This document shows positions 9,486 through 17,331 of a DNA stretch of 40,037 nt, piece after piece. The notes beneath the pieces were generated by a model, which was not told the DNA's origin, made no database searches, and saw only the letters and a program-made list of their open reading frames with translations. Position 1 is the stretch's first letter; every line of letters starts with the position of its first letter. This stretch comes from Deltaproteobacteria bacterium (lineage in GTDB: Bacteria; Desulfobacterota; Syntrophobacteria; Syntrophobacterales; Syntrophobacteraceae). The translations under genes were made by a program, and so were the position numbers. The stretch lies in the NCBI GenBank assembly GCA_021793275.1, contig JAJYTC010000022.1, positions 1 through 40,037 on the forward strand, in the 5' to 3' direction.

Positions 9486-10454
9486 ATGGCCGAACAGCTT
9501 TTGCCCAACCTGTACCGGATAGAGATTCCCCTTCCGGAAAGCCCTTTAGGTTGGGTAAATTCTTATGTAATAAAGGATAAGAGGCGGAACCTCATTATCG
9601 ATACGGGGTTGAATCGAAAAGAATGCCTCGAAGCCATGCTGGCGGGTTTGAACGAAATAGGGGTGGACCTCAAGCAAACCGACTTCTATATAACCCACTT
9701 ACATGCCGACCACTTTGCCCTTGCCCAGTTGCTGTTCGATGAAAACACAAAAGTGTATATGAACGAGCCGGATAAGGAATACATGGAGAACTGGCCGAAC
9801 TGGGGGCCGGTTATCGAGTTCTATGCTGTGAACGGTTTTCCCCGTGATGATATCGACTATGTGATCAGCAACCATCCAGGCCAAAAATACGGATCGGACC
9901 GGATACCTGTGATGACCGCCGTAAGAGACGGTGATATCATCAGCTACGGGGGCTTCAACTTCACGGCTGTTTCGACTCCCGGGCATACGCCGGGTCATAC
10001 ATGCCTCTACGAACCCGGGAAAAAGTTTCTCATCTCCGGAGACCACATACTGATTGACATAACGCCCAACATTGGCTGTTGGATGGAAGGAATTAATCCG
10101 CTCAAGCTCTATATCGAGAGTCTGAAGAAAGTTTATGGCATGCAGGTCGACCTTGTGTTGCCGGGGCATAGACGCATTTTAACTGATTGTAGAGGTAGAA
10201 TAGACGAACTCCGGCAGCACCACAACGAAAGGCTGCTGGAAGTGCTCTCGATTTTGGCGCATGGCCCCCGAAACGCCTATGAGACGGCCTCCGGCATGAC
10301 CTGGGATATCGACTGTAGTTCCTGGGCCGCTTTCCCGGTTTTACAAAAATGGTTTGCTACCTCCGAGGCCATCGCCCATTTGAGGTATCTCGAAGATGAC
10401 GGAAAAATCGTCAGGCAAGAGCAAAACGGCTGCAGGCTGTATTCATTGACATGA
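9486..10454 (+). CDS. Metallo-beta-lactamase-fold hydrolase
   Basis: 322-residue MBL-fold hydrolase. The metal ligands are visible as THLHADHFAL (HxHxDH, about 73-82), GHTPGHTCLY, SGDHILIDI and LPGHRR. The last 80 residues look like the winged-helix tail of LACTB2-type MBL proteins (NERLLEVLSILAHGPRNAYE, then AIAHLRYLEDDGKIVR). The family includes thioesterases, nucleases and lactonases, so the substrate cannot be told from sequence. A strong AGGAG site stands before ATG 9486. It converges with the acyl-CoA synthetase gene, and a link to acyl-thioester hydrolysis is possible but unproven. Confidence 0.88.
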   Translation: MAEQLLPNLYRIEIPLPESPLGWVNSYVIKDKRRNLIIDTGLNRKECLEAMLAGLNEIGVDLKQTDFYITHLHADHFALAQLLFDENTKVYMNEPDKEYMENWPNWGPVIEFYAVNGFPRDDIDYVISNHPGQKYGSDRIPVMTAVRDGDIISYGGFNFTAVSTPGHTPGHTCLYEPGKKFLISGDHILIDITPNIGCWMEGINPLKLYIESLKKVYGMQVDLVLPGHRRILTDCRGRIDELRQHHNERLLEVLSILAHGPRNAYETASGMTWDIDCSSWAAFPVLQKWFATSEAIAHLRYLEDDGKIVRQEQNGCRLYSLT

Positions 10455-10486
10455 CCGATTATGCCGGGCGGTTCTGATTGTTGAAA

Positions 10487-10514
10487 GGAAGGGGATGGGC
10501 TTCAATCCCCTTCC
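10487..10514. terminator. Terminator hairpin between convergent genes
   Basis: GGAAGGGGAT (10487-10496) and ATCCCCTTCC (10505-10514) form a perfect 10-bp stem with an 8-nt loop. It lies between the MBL gene (plus) and the acyl-CoA synthetase gene (minus). Read on the minus strand, the stem is followed by TTTC, so it fits best as the end of the synthetase transcript. Confidence 0.65.
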
Positions 10515-10524
10515 CCAGCACATA

Positions 10525-12171
10525 TCAAGCATCCTTTCGCAGCAGGAAACGCTGGATTTTTCCGCTCGGGGTCTTCGGAAGCTGTTCGACGAATTCAATT
10601 TCCCTGGGGTACTGATGTGCGGCCAGGTGTGTCTTGACAAATGCCTTCAGCTCTTCGGCGAGTTCCTCGCTGGGGGCAGTTCCCGGTTTCAAAGCCACGT
10701 ATGCCTTGACAATCTGGAGACGCAGTTCGTCCGCCTTTCCCACCACGGCAGCTTCCGCCACTGCCGGATGTTTTATCAAAGCGCTCTCCACTTCAAAGGG
10801 GCCAATCCGGTAGCCTGCGCAAAGAATTATGTCATCCGAGCGACCGCTGAAGTAAAAGTAGCCGTCCCCATCCATGCTTACCGTGTCTCCCGCCAGATAG
10901 TATCTACCGCTGCACAGGAATCTTTCCTTTGTCCTGGCCTCATCATTCCAATAGCCGCGAAACCAGAATAGAGGTGAGTTTTCCACATCTGCCGCGAATA
11001 TGCCATCTACCCCGGCCTCCAGCTCCCTGCCCTCTTCGCTAACGACCGTCATTCGGAAGCCCGGCATGGATTGCCCCAGCGACCCCATCTTGAGCGGCCG
11101 CTTGAGATCGGCTCTATGATGATTGTTGGCGACCATGCCCAGTTCGGTCTGTCCATAGTGGTCGTGGATCGGAACTCCCAAAACCTTCCGGCTCCATTCG
11201 ATTACTTCCGGGTTAAGAGGTTCTCCGGCGCTCGAAGCCACGCGAAGGTACAAGGGAAACTGCGCGGCCGCCTTGTCTCCTTCAGCCTTTAAGGCGCGAT
11301 AGGCTGTCGGGGCGGAGGCAAAATTAGTCACCCGGTATTGGCTCAATATGCGAAAAACATCGGTAGCGTTGAAGGGCGCATTGAAAAAGAGGGTGGCTTT
11401 TCCCACAAGGAGCGGCCCCATCGCATTGTAGTACAGCCCGTACGCCCAACCGGGATCGGCCATGTTCCAGAACATATCGTCTTCCCTGATATCAAGGCCG
11501 AATTCCATGTAGGCCTGAAAGGCGGCAAGGGCTTTGACCGGGACCTCGACACCCTTTGGACTTCCGGTCGTGCCCGAGGTGTAAAGCATGATCATCATGT
11601 CATCGCCAGTGACCGGCGTCGGTTTCTCCAGGGGATTTGCCTTTTCCAGCTCGTTCCAGAAGCTGTAGTCACCTTCTTCGATCCCTTTGCCAAGCGCATC
11701 GGCGACGGTGATTACCCGGATATTGCCGCCAACGCAACTGGGCGCATCATTTAACTTCGGCCTATGGGCGGCGTTTGTCACCACAGCCGAGGCCCCGCTG
11801 TCGCCGGCCCGAAGCTCGATGGCATCGGGGCCGAACGCGGTGAAAAGAGGAACGTATACGGCGCCCAACCGCCAAACCGCAAGGGCCGTTATGAGCAACT
11901 CGGGCGTTTTGGGAAGGAGCGCGGCCACCCGATCGCCCTTTTTAATACCGATCGATTGCAGAAATCCCGCCATTTTTGCCGAAAGCTCCCGAAGCTCCCT
12001 GAAGGTGAATTTGAGGGACCGACCCTGCTTGTCTTCGTAGAACAGCGCAATCTTTTCGGGGATAGAGGCATGCCTGTCGCAAAGAAAATAAGCTGCGGAA
12101 ACACCGCTGCCCCCGTATTCCTTCAGCCAGGATTGCACAGCTTCTTCCGGTGCCATTGCTGTCATCGCCAT
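10525..12171 (-). CDS. AMP-forming acyl-CoA synthetase (AcsA-like)
   Basis: ANL-superfamily ligase that activates a carboxylic acid to acyl-AMP and then acyl-CoA; 548 residues, shorter than classical Acs (about 650) and like Bacillus AcsA or medium-chain enzymes. Core motifs are LYTSGTTGSPKGV (ATP loop), HDHYGQTELG, YLAGDTVSMDGDGYFYFSGR (ribose-binding aspartate) and SDDIILCAGYRIGP (hinge). The C-terminus has LPKTPSGKIQR with the catalytic lysine. PKTPSGK fits the PX4GK motif acetylated by Pat enzymes, and a Pat-type gene lies divergently next door. AAGGAG precedes ATG 12171. The acid substrate (acetate, propionate or another) cannot be fixed from sequence. Confidence 0.92.
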   Translation of the reverse strand: MAMTAMAPEEAVQSWLKEYGGSGVSAAYFLCDRHASIPEKIALFYEDKQGRSLKFTFRELRELSAKMAGFLQSIGIKKGDRVAALLPKTPELLITALAVWRLGAVYVPLFTAFGPDAIELRAGDSGASAVVTNAAHRPKLNDAPSCVGGNIRVITVADALGKGIEEGDYSFWNELEKANPLEKPTPVTGDDMMIMLYTSGTTGSPKGVEVPVKALAAFQAYMEFGLDIREDDMFWNMADPGWAYGLYYNAMGPLLVGKATLFFNAPFNATDVFRILSQYRVTNFASAPTAYRALKAEGDKAAAQFPLYLRVASSAGEPLNPEVIEWSRKVLGVPIHDHYGQTELGMVANNHHRADLKRPLKMGSLGQSMPGFRMTVVSEEGRELEAGVDGIFAADVENSPLFWFRGYWNDEARTKERFLCSGRYYLAGDTVSMDGDGYFYFSGRSDDIILCAGYRIGPFEVESALIKHPAVAEAAVVGKADELRLQIVKAYVALKPGTAPSEELAEELKAFVKTHLAAHQYPREIEFVEQLPKTPSGKIQRFLLRKDA

Positions 12172-12504
12172 AATATCGCTCCTTGGTTGATTTATGTGCG
12201 GAACAAAAAAGCGAGGTCCCTTTTCATGCGCCTATTTCAGCCCTATTCAGCCAAACCGTCAAGATTATAGTTATTAACAGCTATGCGTACCCCGCGCAGA
12301 GGACAACAGCTCCCGGCGCTTTTCGTCCTTCGCTCTTTTCCGATATTTTGCGGCCGAGTAACAAACGTTCTTGAACAGGCGATGCAAAATAATTATCACG
12401 AAGAATGCCGGATAGCTCCGCGTCCTGAGTCGGGATTCATCTTTCAGGCGCCGGGCTTTGATTGTGAAGCTTTGACCCGGAACACAGGAAAGGACGACGG
12501 AAAA
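12172..12504. promoter_or_regulatory. Divergent intergenic region, synthetase / Pat-like gene
   Basis: 333 bp with no recognisable gene. On the minus strand, TTGACG (12262-12257), 17 bp, TGAAAT (12239-12234) is a possible promoter for the acyl-CoA synthetase. On the plus strand, TTGAAC (12371-12376), 17 bp, TATCAC (12394-12399) is a possible promoter for the Pat-like gene. An open frame runs from 12283 into the Pat-like gene but has no family-like sequence before 12505. Confidence 0.4.
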
Positions 12505-14952
12505 ATGAGGCGTTTGCATGGGATGTTCGATCCAAAAACGATAGCCCTTATCGGCGCAACTGAGAAAGAAGGCGCCATCGGAAGGAAAATCCTGGAAAAC
12601 CTGCTCCGGTCCCATGACAGGGGAATTTTTCCGGTAAACCCCAATGCGAGCAAAGTATTGGGAATCAAGAGCTATCCAGATATCTCAAGCATTCCTGAAA
12701 AGGTGATGCTGGCGGTGGTCGCCGTTCCCGCCCGGTCGGTGCCGAAGGTGGTTGAACAATGCGGCCGGTCGGGGGTGGACGGGGTGATAATAATCTCTTC
12801 CGGGTTCAAGGAGGCCGGTGAGGAAGGCGCGCAACTGGAACGTGAAGTAGACCTTATCAGGGAAAAGTATGGAATGCGCATCATGGGACCGAACTGCGTC
12901 GGTTTTATGCGGCCCTCCCTGGGCTTGAACACGTCTTTTCTCCTTGCCCGCCCCTCACCGGGAAACATCGCCTTTATCTCTCAGAGCGGCGCGCTCGGCG
13001 GCGCGATACTCGATTGGGCGGTTAGCGCCGGGATTGGCTTCAGCCTGTTTGCATCCCTGGGGTCCATGGTCGATATCGACTTTGGCGATATGATCGATTT
13101 TCTGGGCAACGACCCGGACACCAGGAGCATCCTGATCTATATGGAGGACGTGGGCAACGCTAAAAACTTCATGAGTGCGGCTCGGGAGTTCGCCCGACGC
13201 AAACCTATCATCATTTTGAAGCCGGGACGCTATGAACAGAGTGCAAGGGCGGCCCGCTCCCATACCGGAGCAACGGCAGGCGACGATGCGGTATATGATG
13301 CAGTCTTCAAGAGGGTTGGCGCCTTGAGGGTGGGGGAAATATCGGAACTTTTCGAGGCCGCCGCGGTCCTTGATTCGCAGAGACTGCCCGCCGGCCGAAG
13401 GCTCGCAATAGTAACCTGTGCCGGCGGACCCGGCGTGATTGCCGCCGATGCGCTCATGGACAGGGGGGGCGAACTGGCGCGCCTGTCCGATGAGAGCATG
13501 AAGCAGCTCGACGCCATTTTGCCGCCGTACTGGAGCAGGAATAATCCCGTCGACGTGCACGGAGACGCAACCGTCGACAGATTCATGCAAGCCGTTTCCA
13601 TATGCCTTGCCGACCCCATGGTGGACGCACTGCTGGTTATTTACGTGCCCATGGAATCCGCCCCTTCAACCCGGTTTGCGCGCGCCGTGGCCGAGGTGGC
13701 GAAAAAGTGGTGGAAGCCGGTCGTCGCGGCATGGATGGGGGCAAAGGATGCCGAAGAAGGCAGACGCATTCTTGTCGATCAGGATATACCGGTTTACGAC
13801 ACTCCCGAGCAGGCGGTCAGAAACTATATGAATTTGTACGAGTACAAAAGGAATCTCGACAAGCTCTATCAGACCCCTGAAGCATTGCCCGAGCCCGGGG
13901 CGCCCTTCAAAAACCGTTTGAAAGAGCTTCTCGGGACGGCAGTCGAGCAAGGACGAACGATCCTGAGCGAAGATGAGTCCAGGGATTTTCTCACTAGCTA
14001 CGGCATCCCGGCTGCGACGCAAACAAGTGTCACAGACATTGACTGCGAGCTCACTATCAGGGCCAGAAAGGACATGGACTTCGGTTCGGTCATCCTCTTC
14101 GGCATGGGGGGAAAAAATGCCGGGTTCTTCAAAGATTTTTCCGTGGGTCTGCCGCCGCTCGACCAGACATTGGCCAAGATACTTATCCAGAATACCAAGG
14201 TATACAACCTGCTCCGGAGTTTTAGCGGCAAACAGGCGGCGGATTTCGAAGAACTCGAGCAGATCCTTGTCAATTTTTCCAATCTGGTTGTAGACTTTCC
14301 CCAAATAGCCGAAATCGAAATAAACCCTCTCGCCGTTTCAAACGGCAGACCCCTGGCCCTTGACGCCCGAATCACTATCGACACCAATCTCGATGCCAGC
14401 GCACGATCCCCCTACCCTCATCTGGTCATCACGCCTTATCCAACCAAGTACATTACACACTGGCGGCTCCCCGACGGGACCGACGTGCTCGTGAGGCCCA
14501 TACGCCCCGAAGACGAGCCGGCCGAGCAGGAAATGCTCTCATCGCTATCCATGCGAACTCTTCAAACCCGATTTTTCTCGACGATCAAAAACATAGGCCA
14601 TGAATGGCTTATCCTGCTCTGTAACGTAGATTACGACCGGCACATTGCGATAGTTGCGGAAGTGCGGGAAAATGAGAAGACCAGGATAATCGGCGATGCC
14701 CGACTCATTATGGGCCACGATCCGACTTACGGAGAAGTGGCCGTTTTAGTTCACGATGATTTCCAGGGCAAAGGGCTCGGGACAAAATTTGTAGAGATGC
14801 TCGTCGAAATAGCCCGCGAAAAGGACCTCGACTTCATAAGGGCCGACGTGTTGACCGAGAACACACGAATGCTCCACGTCTTCAAGCGCCTGGGGTTTAC
14901 AACTCAGTGGTTTATCGGCGGTAAAAGCGAAGCCGTACTGAAGTTGAAATAA
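12505..14952 (+). CDS. Pat-type protein: ADP-forming CoA ligase with GNAT domain, ATP-grasp shortened
   Basis: 815 residues from ATG 12505 (MRRLHGMFDP). Order: CoA-binding Rossmann domain (IALIGATEKEGAIG, about 12-25), succinyl-CoA-ligase-like domains with the phospho-histidine motif SHTGATAGDD, a short ATP-grasp remnant, then a GNAT acetyltransferase (about 660-815) with QGKGLG for acetyl-CoA. This is the layout of E. coli/Salmonella Pat, which acetylates acyl-CoA synthetases. Compared by memory with Salmonella Pat, about 75 residues are missing between TSVTD and DCELTIRARKD. These are the ATP-grasp lobe with the VxLKxxSPDxxHKS-type segment, so ADP-forming ligase activity is unlikely. The GNAT domain is complete. 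The gene is divergent from an acyl-CoA synthetase carrying the PX4GK target motif, which supports a regulatory acylation role. Confidence 0.87.
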   Translation: MRRLHGMFDPKTIALIGATEKEGAIGRKILENLLRSHDRGIFPVNPNASKVLGIKSYPDISSIPEKVMLAVVAVPARSVPKVVEQCGRSGVDGVIIISSGFKEAGEEGAQLEREVDLIREKYGMRIMGPNCVGFMRPSLGLNTSFLLARPSPGNIAFISQSGALGGAILDWAVSAGIGFSLFASLGSMVDIDFGDMIDFLGNDPDTRSILIYMEDVGNAKNFMSAAREFARRKPIIILKPGRYEQSARAARSHTGATAGDDAVYDAVFKRVGALRVGEISELFEAAAVLDSQRLPAGRRLAIVTCAGGPGVIAADALMDRGGELARLSDESMKQLDAILPPYWSRNNPVDVHGDATVDRFMQAVSICLADPMVDALLVIYVPMESAPSTRFARAVAEVAKKWWKPVVAAWMGAKDAEEGRRILVDQDIPVYDTPEQAVRNYMNLYEYKRNLDKLYQTPEALPEPGAPFKNRLKELLGTAVEQGRTILSEDESRDFLTSYGIPAATQTSVTDIDCELTIRARKDMDFGSVILFGMGGKNAGFFKDFSVGLPPLDQTLAKILIQNTKVYNLLRSFSGKQAADFEELEQILVNFSNLVVDFPQIAEIEINPLAVSNGRPLALDARITIDTNLDASARSPYPHLVITPYPTKYITHWRLPDGTDVLVRPIRPEDEPAEQEMLSSLSMRTLQTRFFSTIKNIGHEWLILLCNVDYDRHIAIVAEVRENEKTRIIGDARLIMGHDPTYGEVAVLVHDDFQGKGLGTKFVEMLVEIAREKDLDFIRADVLTENTRMLHVFKRLGFTTQWFIGGKSEAVLKLK

Positions 14953-14963
14953 CAGGCTGATTA

Positions 14964-14997
14964 TTGAAAGCCCCGCCTGAAAAGACGGGGTTTTCAA
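14964..14997. terminator. Terminator between convergent genes
   Basis: TTGAAAGCCCCG (14964-14975) pairs with CGGGGTTTTCAA (14986-14997), with one G-T pair and a 10-nt loop. It sits 11 bp after the Pat-like gene and before the convergent FMN-oxidoreductase gene, so it can serve both. Confidence 0.7.
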
Positions 14998-15047
14998 CGG
15001 TCTGCAAGGGCCGGTTTCGGTCTTTTTGTTTCCCCGGCCGATCAGTT

Positions 15048-16055
15048 CTAGTGCAAAAGGTCGGACGGCAGATGCTTGAGCGACCGAGTCCCGGTCATGA
15101 CCATGGCCTGCATAAGTTCTGTGCGCAGGGACTCGATATATACGCCAACGCCTTCGGTCAATCCGCCCATGGCAGCGACGCTGAAAGGGCGTCCGATCAT
15201 GACCGCGTCCGCCCCGAGGCGGAGCATTTTAAGCACGTCGCCCCCGGTGCGGATCCCGCCGTCGACGATGATTTCAATTTTTCCCTTCATCTCCTCCGCG
15301 ATTTTTGGCAGCACGTCCGCGGTGCCGGGGGTGTGATCCAAAACCCGCCCGCCATGGTTCGAAACGACGATGGCGTGCGCCCCCGCCTCGTGGGCAAGCT
15401 TGGCGTCTTCCGTAGTCATGACACCCTTGAGGATAAATTTCGTGCCCGTTCTGGTGATGATTTCGCGAAGCTTTTCGACCGGCTTGGCCGAAACGGGGCG
15501 GCCCATCTTGCGCAGGGTGATGAGCCCGGCCGCGTCGATGTCCATGCCGATGATCGAGGCGCCCGCGCCCCTGGCCTTTTCCAGTTTATCGTAGAGTTCG
15601 GCATCCTCCCATGGCTTGATGAACGGGATACCATGACCGTCCGCTGCGGAAATGGCCGCGAAGGCGGCTTCGTGGATGAACGGCGGGACGCCGTCACCCG
15701 TGCAGCCGATGATGCCTCCACTGCGGCAGCCGTCGATGATGGCGGTGATGTATTCCTGCTCGGTGCGCTTGCCGCCCATGTTGAACGCGACGCCTCCGAT
15801 GGGCGCGGCCAGAACGGGCATGGACATCTTCATACCGAGCAACTCGGCGCCGGTGTCGGGTTCTGTGATGTCGTGCACCAGGCGCATGTTGAAAGTGTGA
15901 CGGGCCAGGGCCTCGACGTTGGCCATGAACGACGCTCCGGTGCCGAGGCCGCCCATGCCGGGCACTTCCCCGGCGCAGGCCTTGCCGTTGCAGACCGGAC
16001 AGACCCGGCAGAAACCGGCCATCAACTCACGTGCGGCTTTGCGTATTTCCTTCAT
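15048..16055 (-). CDS. FMN-dependent alpha-hydroxy-acid oxidoreductase with N-terminal Cys cluster
   Basis: 335-residue TIM-barrel flavoprotein of the glycolate/lactate oxidase family. The substrate-site histidine and arginine are in VVSNHGGRVLDH, and the FMN phosphate loop is DGGIRTGGDVLKMLRLGAD followed by AVMIGRPF. IGMDIDAAGL carries the conserved aspartate. Unlike plant glycolate oxidase, the N-terminus has C16, C19, C22 and C27 (CRVCPVCNGKAC), a possible metal or Fe-S site, which I have the impression is typical of the version in anaerobes. Electron acceptor and substrate are unknown. GGAG stands before ATG 16055. It is convergent with the Pat-like gene and appears monocistronic. Confidence 0.88.
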   Translation of the reverse strand: MKEIRKAARELMAGFCRVCPVCNGKACAGEVPGMGGLGTGASFMANVEALARHTFNMRLVHDITEPDTGAELLGMKMSMPVLAAPIGGVAFNMGGKRTEQEYITAIIDGCRSGGIIGCTGDGVPPFIHEAAFAAISAADGHGIPFIKPWEDAELYDKLEKARGAGASIIGMDIDAAGLITLRKMGRPVSAKPVEKLREIITRTGTKFILKGVMTTEDAKLAHEAGAHAIVVSNHGGRVLDHTPGTADVLPKIAEEMKGKIEIIVDGGIRTGGDVLKMLRLGADAVMIGRPFSVAAMGGLTEGVGVYIESLRTELMQAMVMTGTRSLKHLPSDLLH

Positions 16056-16276
16056 GTAGTCGTTCTCCAGCAGTTGAGGTCAAAACAATCTCACGGACAT
16101 GTTCGAAATGTTCTTTCATGGTTTCCCGTGCGCGTTCCGGCTCATGCGTGCGAGAGCAGAATGCAGAATGCCGGGGAAGAATTCAAGCTGGGATGAGCCT
16201 TAGTCCCCAACTTTTTCCAGGAGTGCGACAGGATAGGTCGCATTCACCCCAGCCCACATCTGCGGCTCCCTAATAC

Positions 16277-16636
16277 TTATCGCATTACCCAAGGGCGAAT
16301 CCGCACCATGCCGGGAGTCACCACAGTGAAAGCGCGGATAAGCCTCTCCCCCTGACTTCTGACAACAGATGATACCAAGGCAGCCTTGGCCGCCGCAGAT
16401 AAACCAGCAAGGCGGATAAGCAAAACCCCGCCGGAGATGCGGTTCAGTCTGTAAACCAATTCACCGAAATCCGAGTCTGCCGTCAGCAGCAGGGCATTTG
16501 CCTCATTGGCGGTGTCCAGAACTCTATCGTCTGGAATGCCGGGATCCATCTCGGCGACATAGTGCACCTCATGCCCATCATTCCGAAGCCGTAGGACCAC
16601 TGGAAAATCAACGCTCTCATCGGCGAGGAAATTCAT
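16277..16636 (-). CDS. DUF5615 PIN-like protein (putative toxin)
   Basis: 119 residues beginning NFLADESVDFPVVLRLRNDG, the hallmark of DUF5615. This family has a PIN-like nuclease fold with acidic residues near the N-terminus (D6, E7) and in TADSDFGELV. It is normally encoded right after a DUF433 gene, as here, with a 4-bp ATGA overlap. Such pairs are regarded as toxin-antitoxin-like, with the PIN-like protein as putative RNase. Activity is inferred from family only. No truncation is seen. Confidence 0.85.
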   Translation of the reverse strand: MNFLADESVDFPVVLRLRNDGHEVHYVAEMDPGIPDDRVLDTANEANALLLTADSDFGELVYRLNRISGGVLLIRLAGLSAAAKAALVSSVVRSQGERLIRAFTVVTPGMVRIRPWVMR

Positions 16637-16869
16637 AAGCCCGCGTCACCGGTAGGATAGATAACATCCGCCTTCAGTGCCGCGGCGGCAAATGCCAGAG
16701 CTGCCCTCACAGCTTCTTCCGTCAACCGCGGGTGGGCTTCGACAATCTGTTGAACGGTTTCTCCCGCGGCAAGTTTCTCAAGTATCAATTCGACCGTGAT
16801 GCGGGTTCCAGTTATAACCGGCTTGCCCATCATCACCGATGGATCGGACGTAATCAGACCGGTATGCAT
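16633..16869 (-). CDS. DUF433 protein (putative antitoxin)
   Basis: 78 residues from ATG 16869, chosen because GGAGG lies 8 bp upstream; an in-frame TTG at 16875 would add two residues. The core GKPVITGTRITVELILEKLAAG, given here as GKPVITGTRITV then ELILEKLAAG, with the later QQIVEAHPRLTEEAV, is the standard DUF433 helix-turn-helix-like domain. The gene overlaps the DUF5615 gene by 4 bp. It probably neutralises the partner and represses the operon, by family analogy. Confidence 0.85.
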   Translation of the reverse strand: MHTGLITSDPSVMMGKPVITGTRITVELILEKLAAGETVQQIVEAHPRLTEEAVRAALAFAAAALKADVIYPTGDAGL

Positions 16870-17331
16870 TTTCAATCCCTCCTACGCTGACTTCCACTTC
16901 CAATTTGACCATAAACTGAAGGTCATCAGTGATGGAACGCCCGTAATATAACACAATTCTCCTCGGCGGCGCGGGCGTCACGCGCAAAGCATGAAAATCG
17001 GGCCTTTTTCACAGTAGCCGGCCTGCGTTTACTCAATATATGGCCCCCCGGGTCGGCTGTCCGGAGGAAATCGAGCATGGTTCCGAACGAATTCTCCATC
17101 AATACTATGTACCATCGGCCCTGTTTTGGGTATTCTTCGGCAGTGAATCGAGGAGGACAGCCTCGGCGCAAAAGCGCCCGTTCGGCGCACCGTCGCGATT
17201 TTGTTCGAACTTGCACTCAAGGGCTTGTTTCTCGACCGGCGGGAAGATATTTTATTTTGGATTATAATTCGCGGAATTGCGGGGCGCCCGCTCTTGATTC
17301 CGATTGCTGATTTTTCAACCGGGGTTTTTAA
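16870..17331. other. Intergenic region before topA
   Basis: 462 bp with no supported gene; the short open frames on both strands have no family-like sequence. A TATAAT hexamer at 17263-17268 is a possible -10 for topA, about 64 bp before its start, but no convincing -35 is seen. On the minus strand TATATT near 16945 could serve the DUF433 pair. Confidence 0.4.

Noticed and set aside
14964-16196. 410-codon plus-strand open frame
   Set aside because: Antisense to the FMN oxidoreductase gene and starts inside a terminator hairpin; composition follows the opposite strand's codons.
16185-16220. Imperfect hairpin followed by a T run on the plus strand
   Set aside because: A mismatch in the stem and no plus-strand gene upstream; it does not face the minus-strand genes it lies between.
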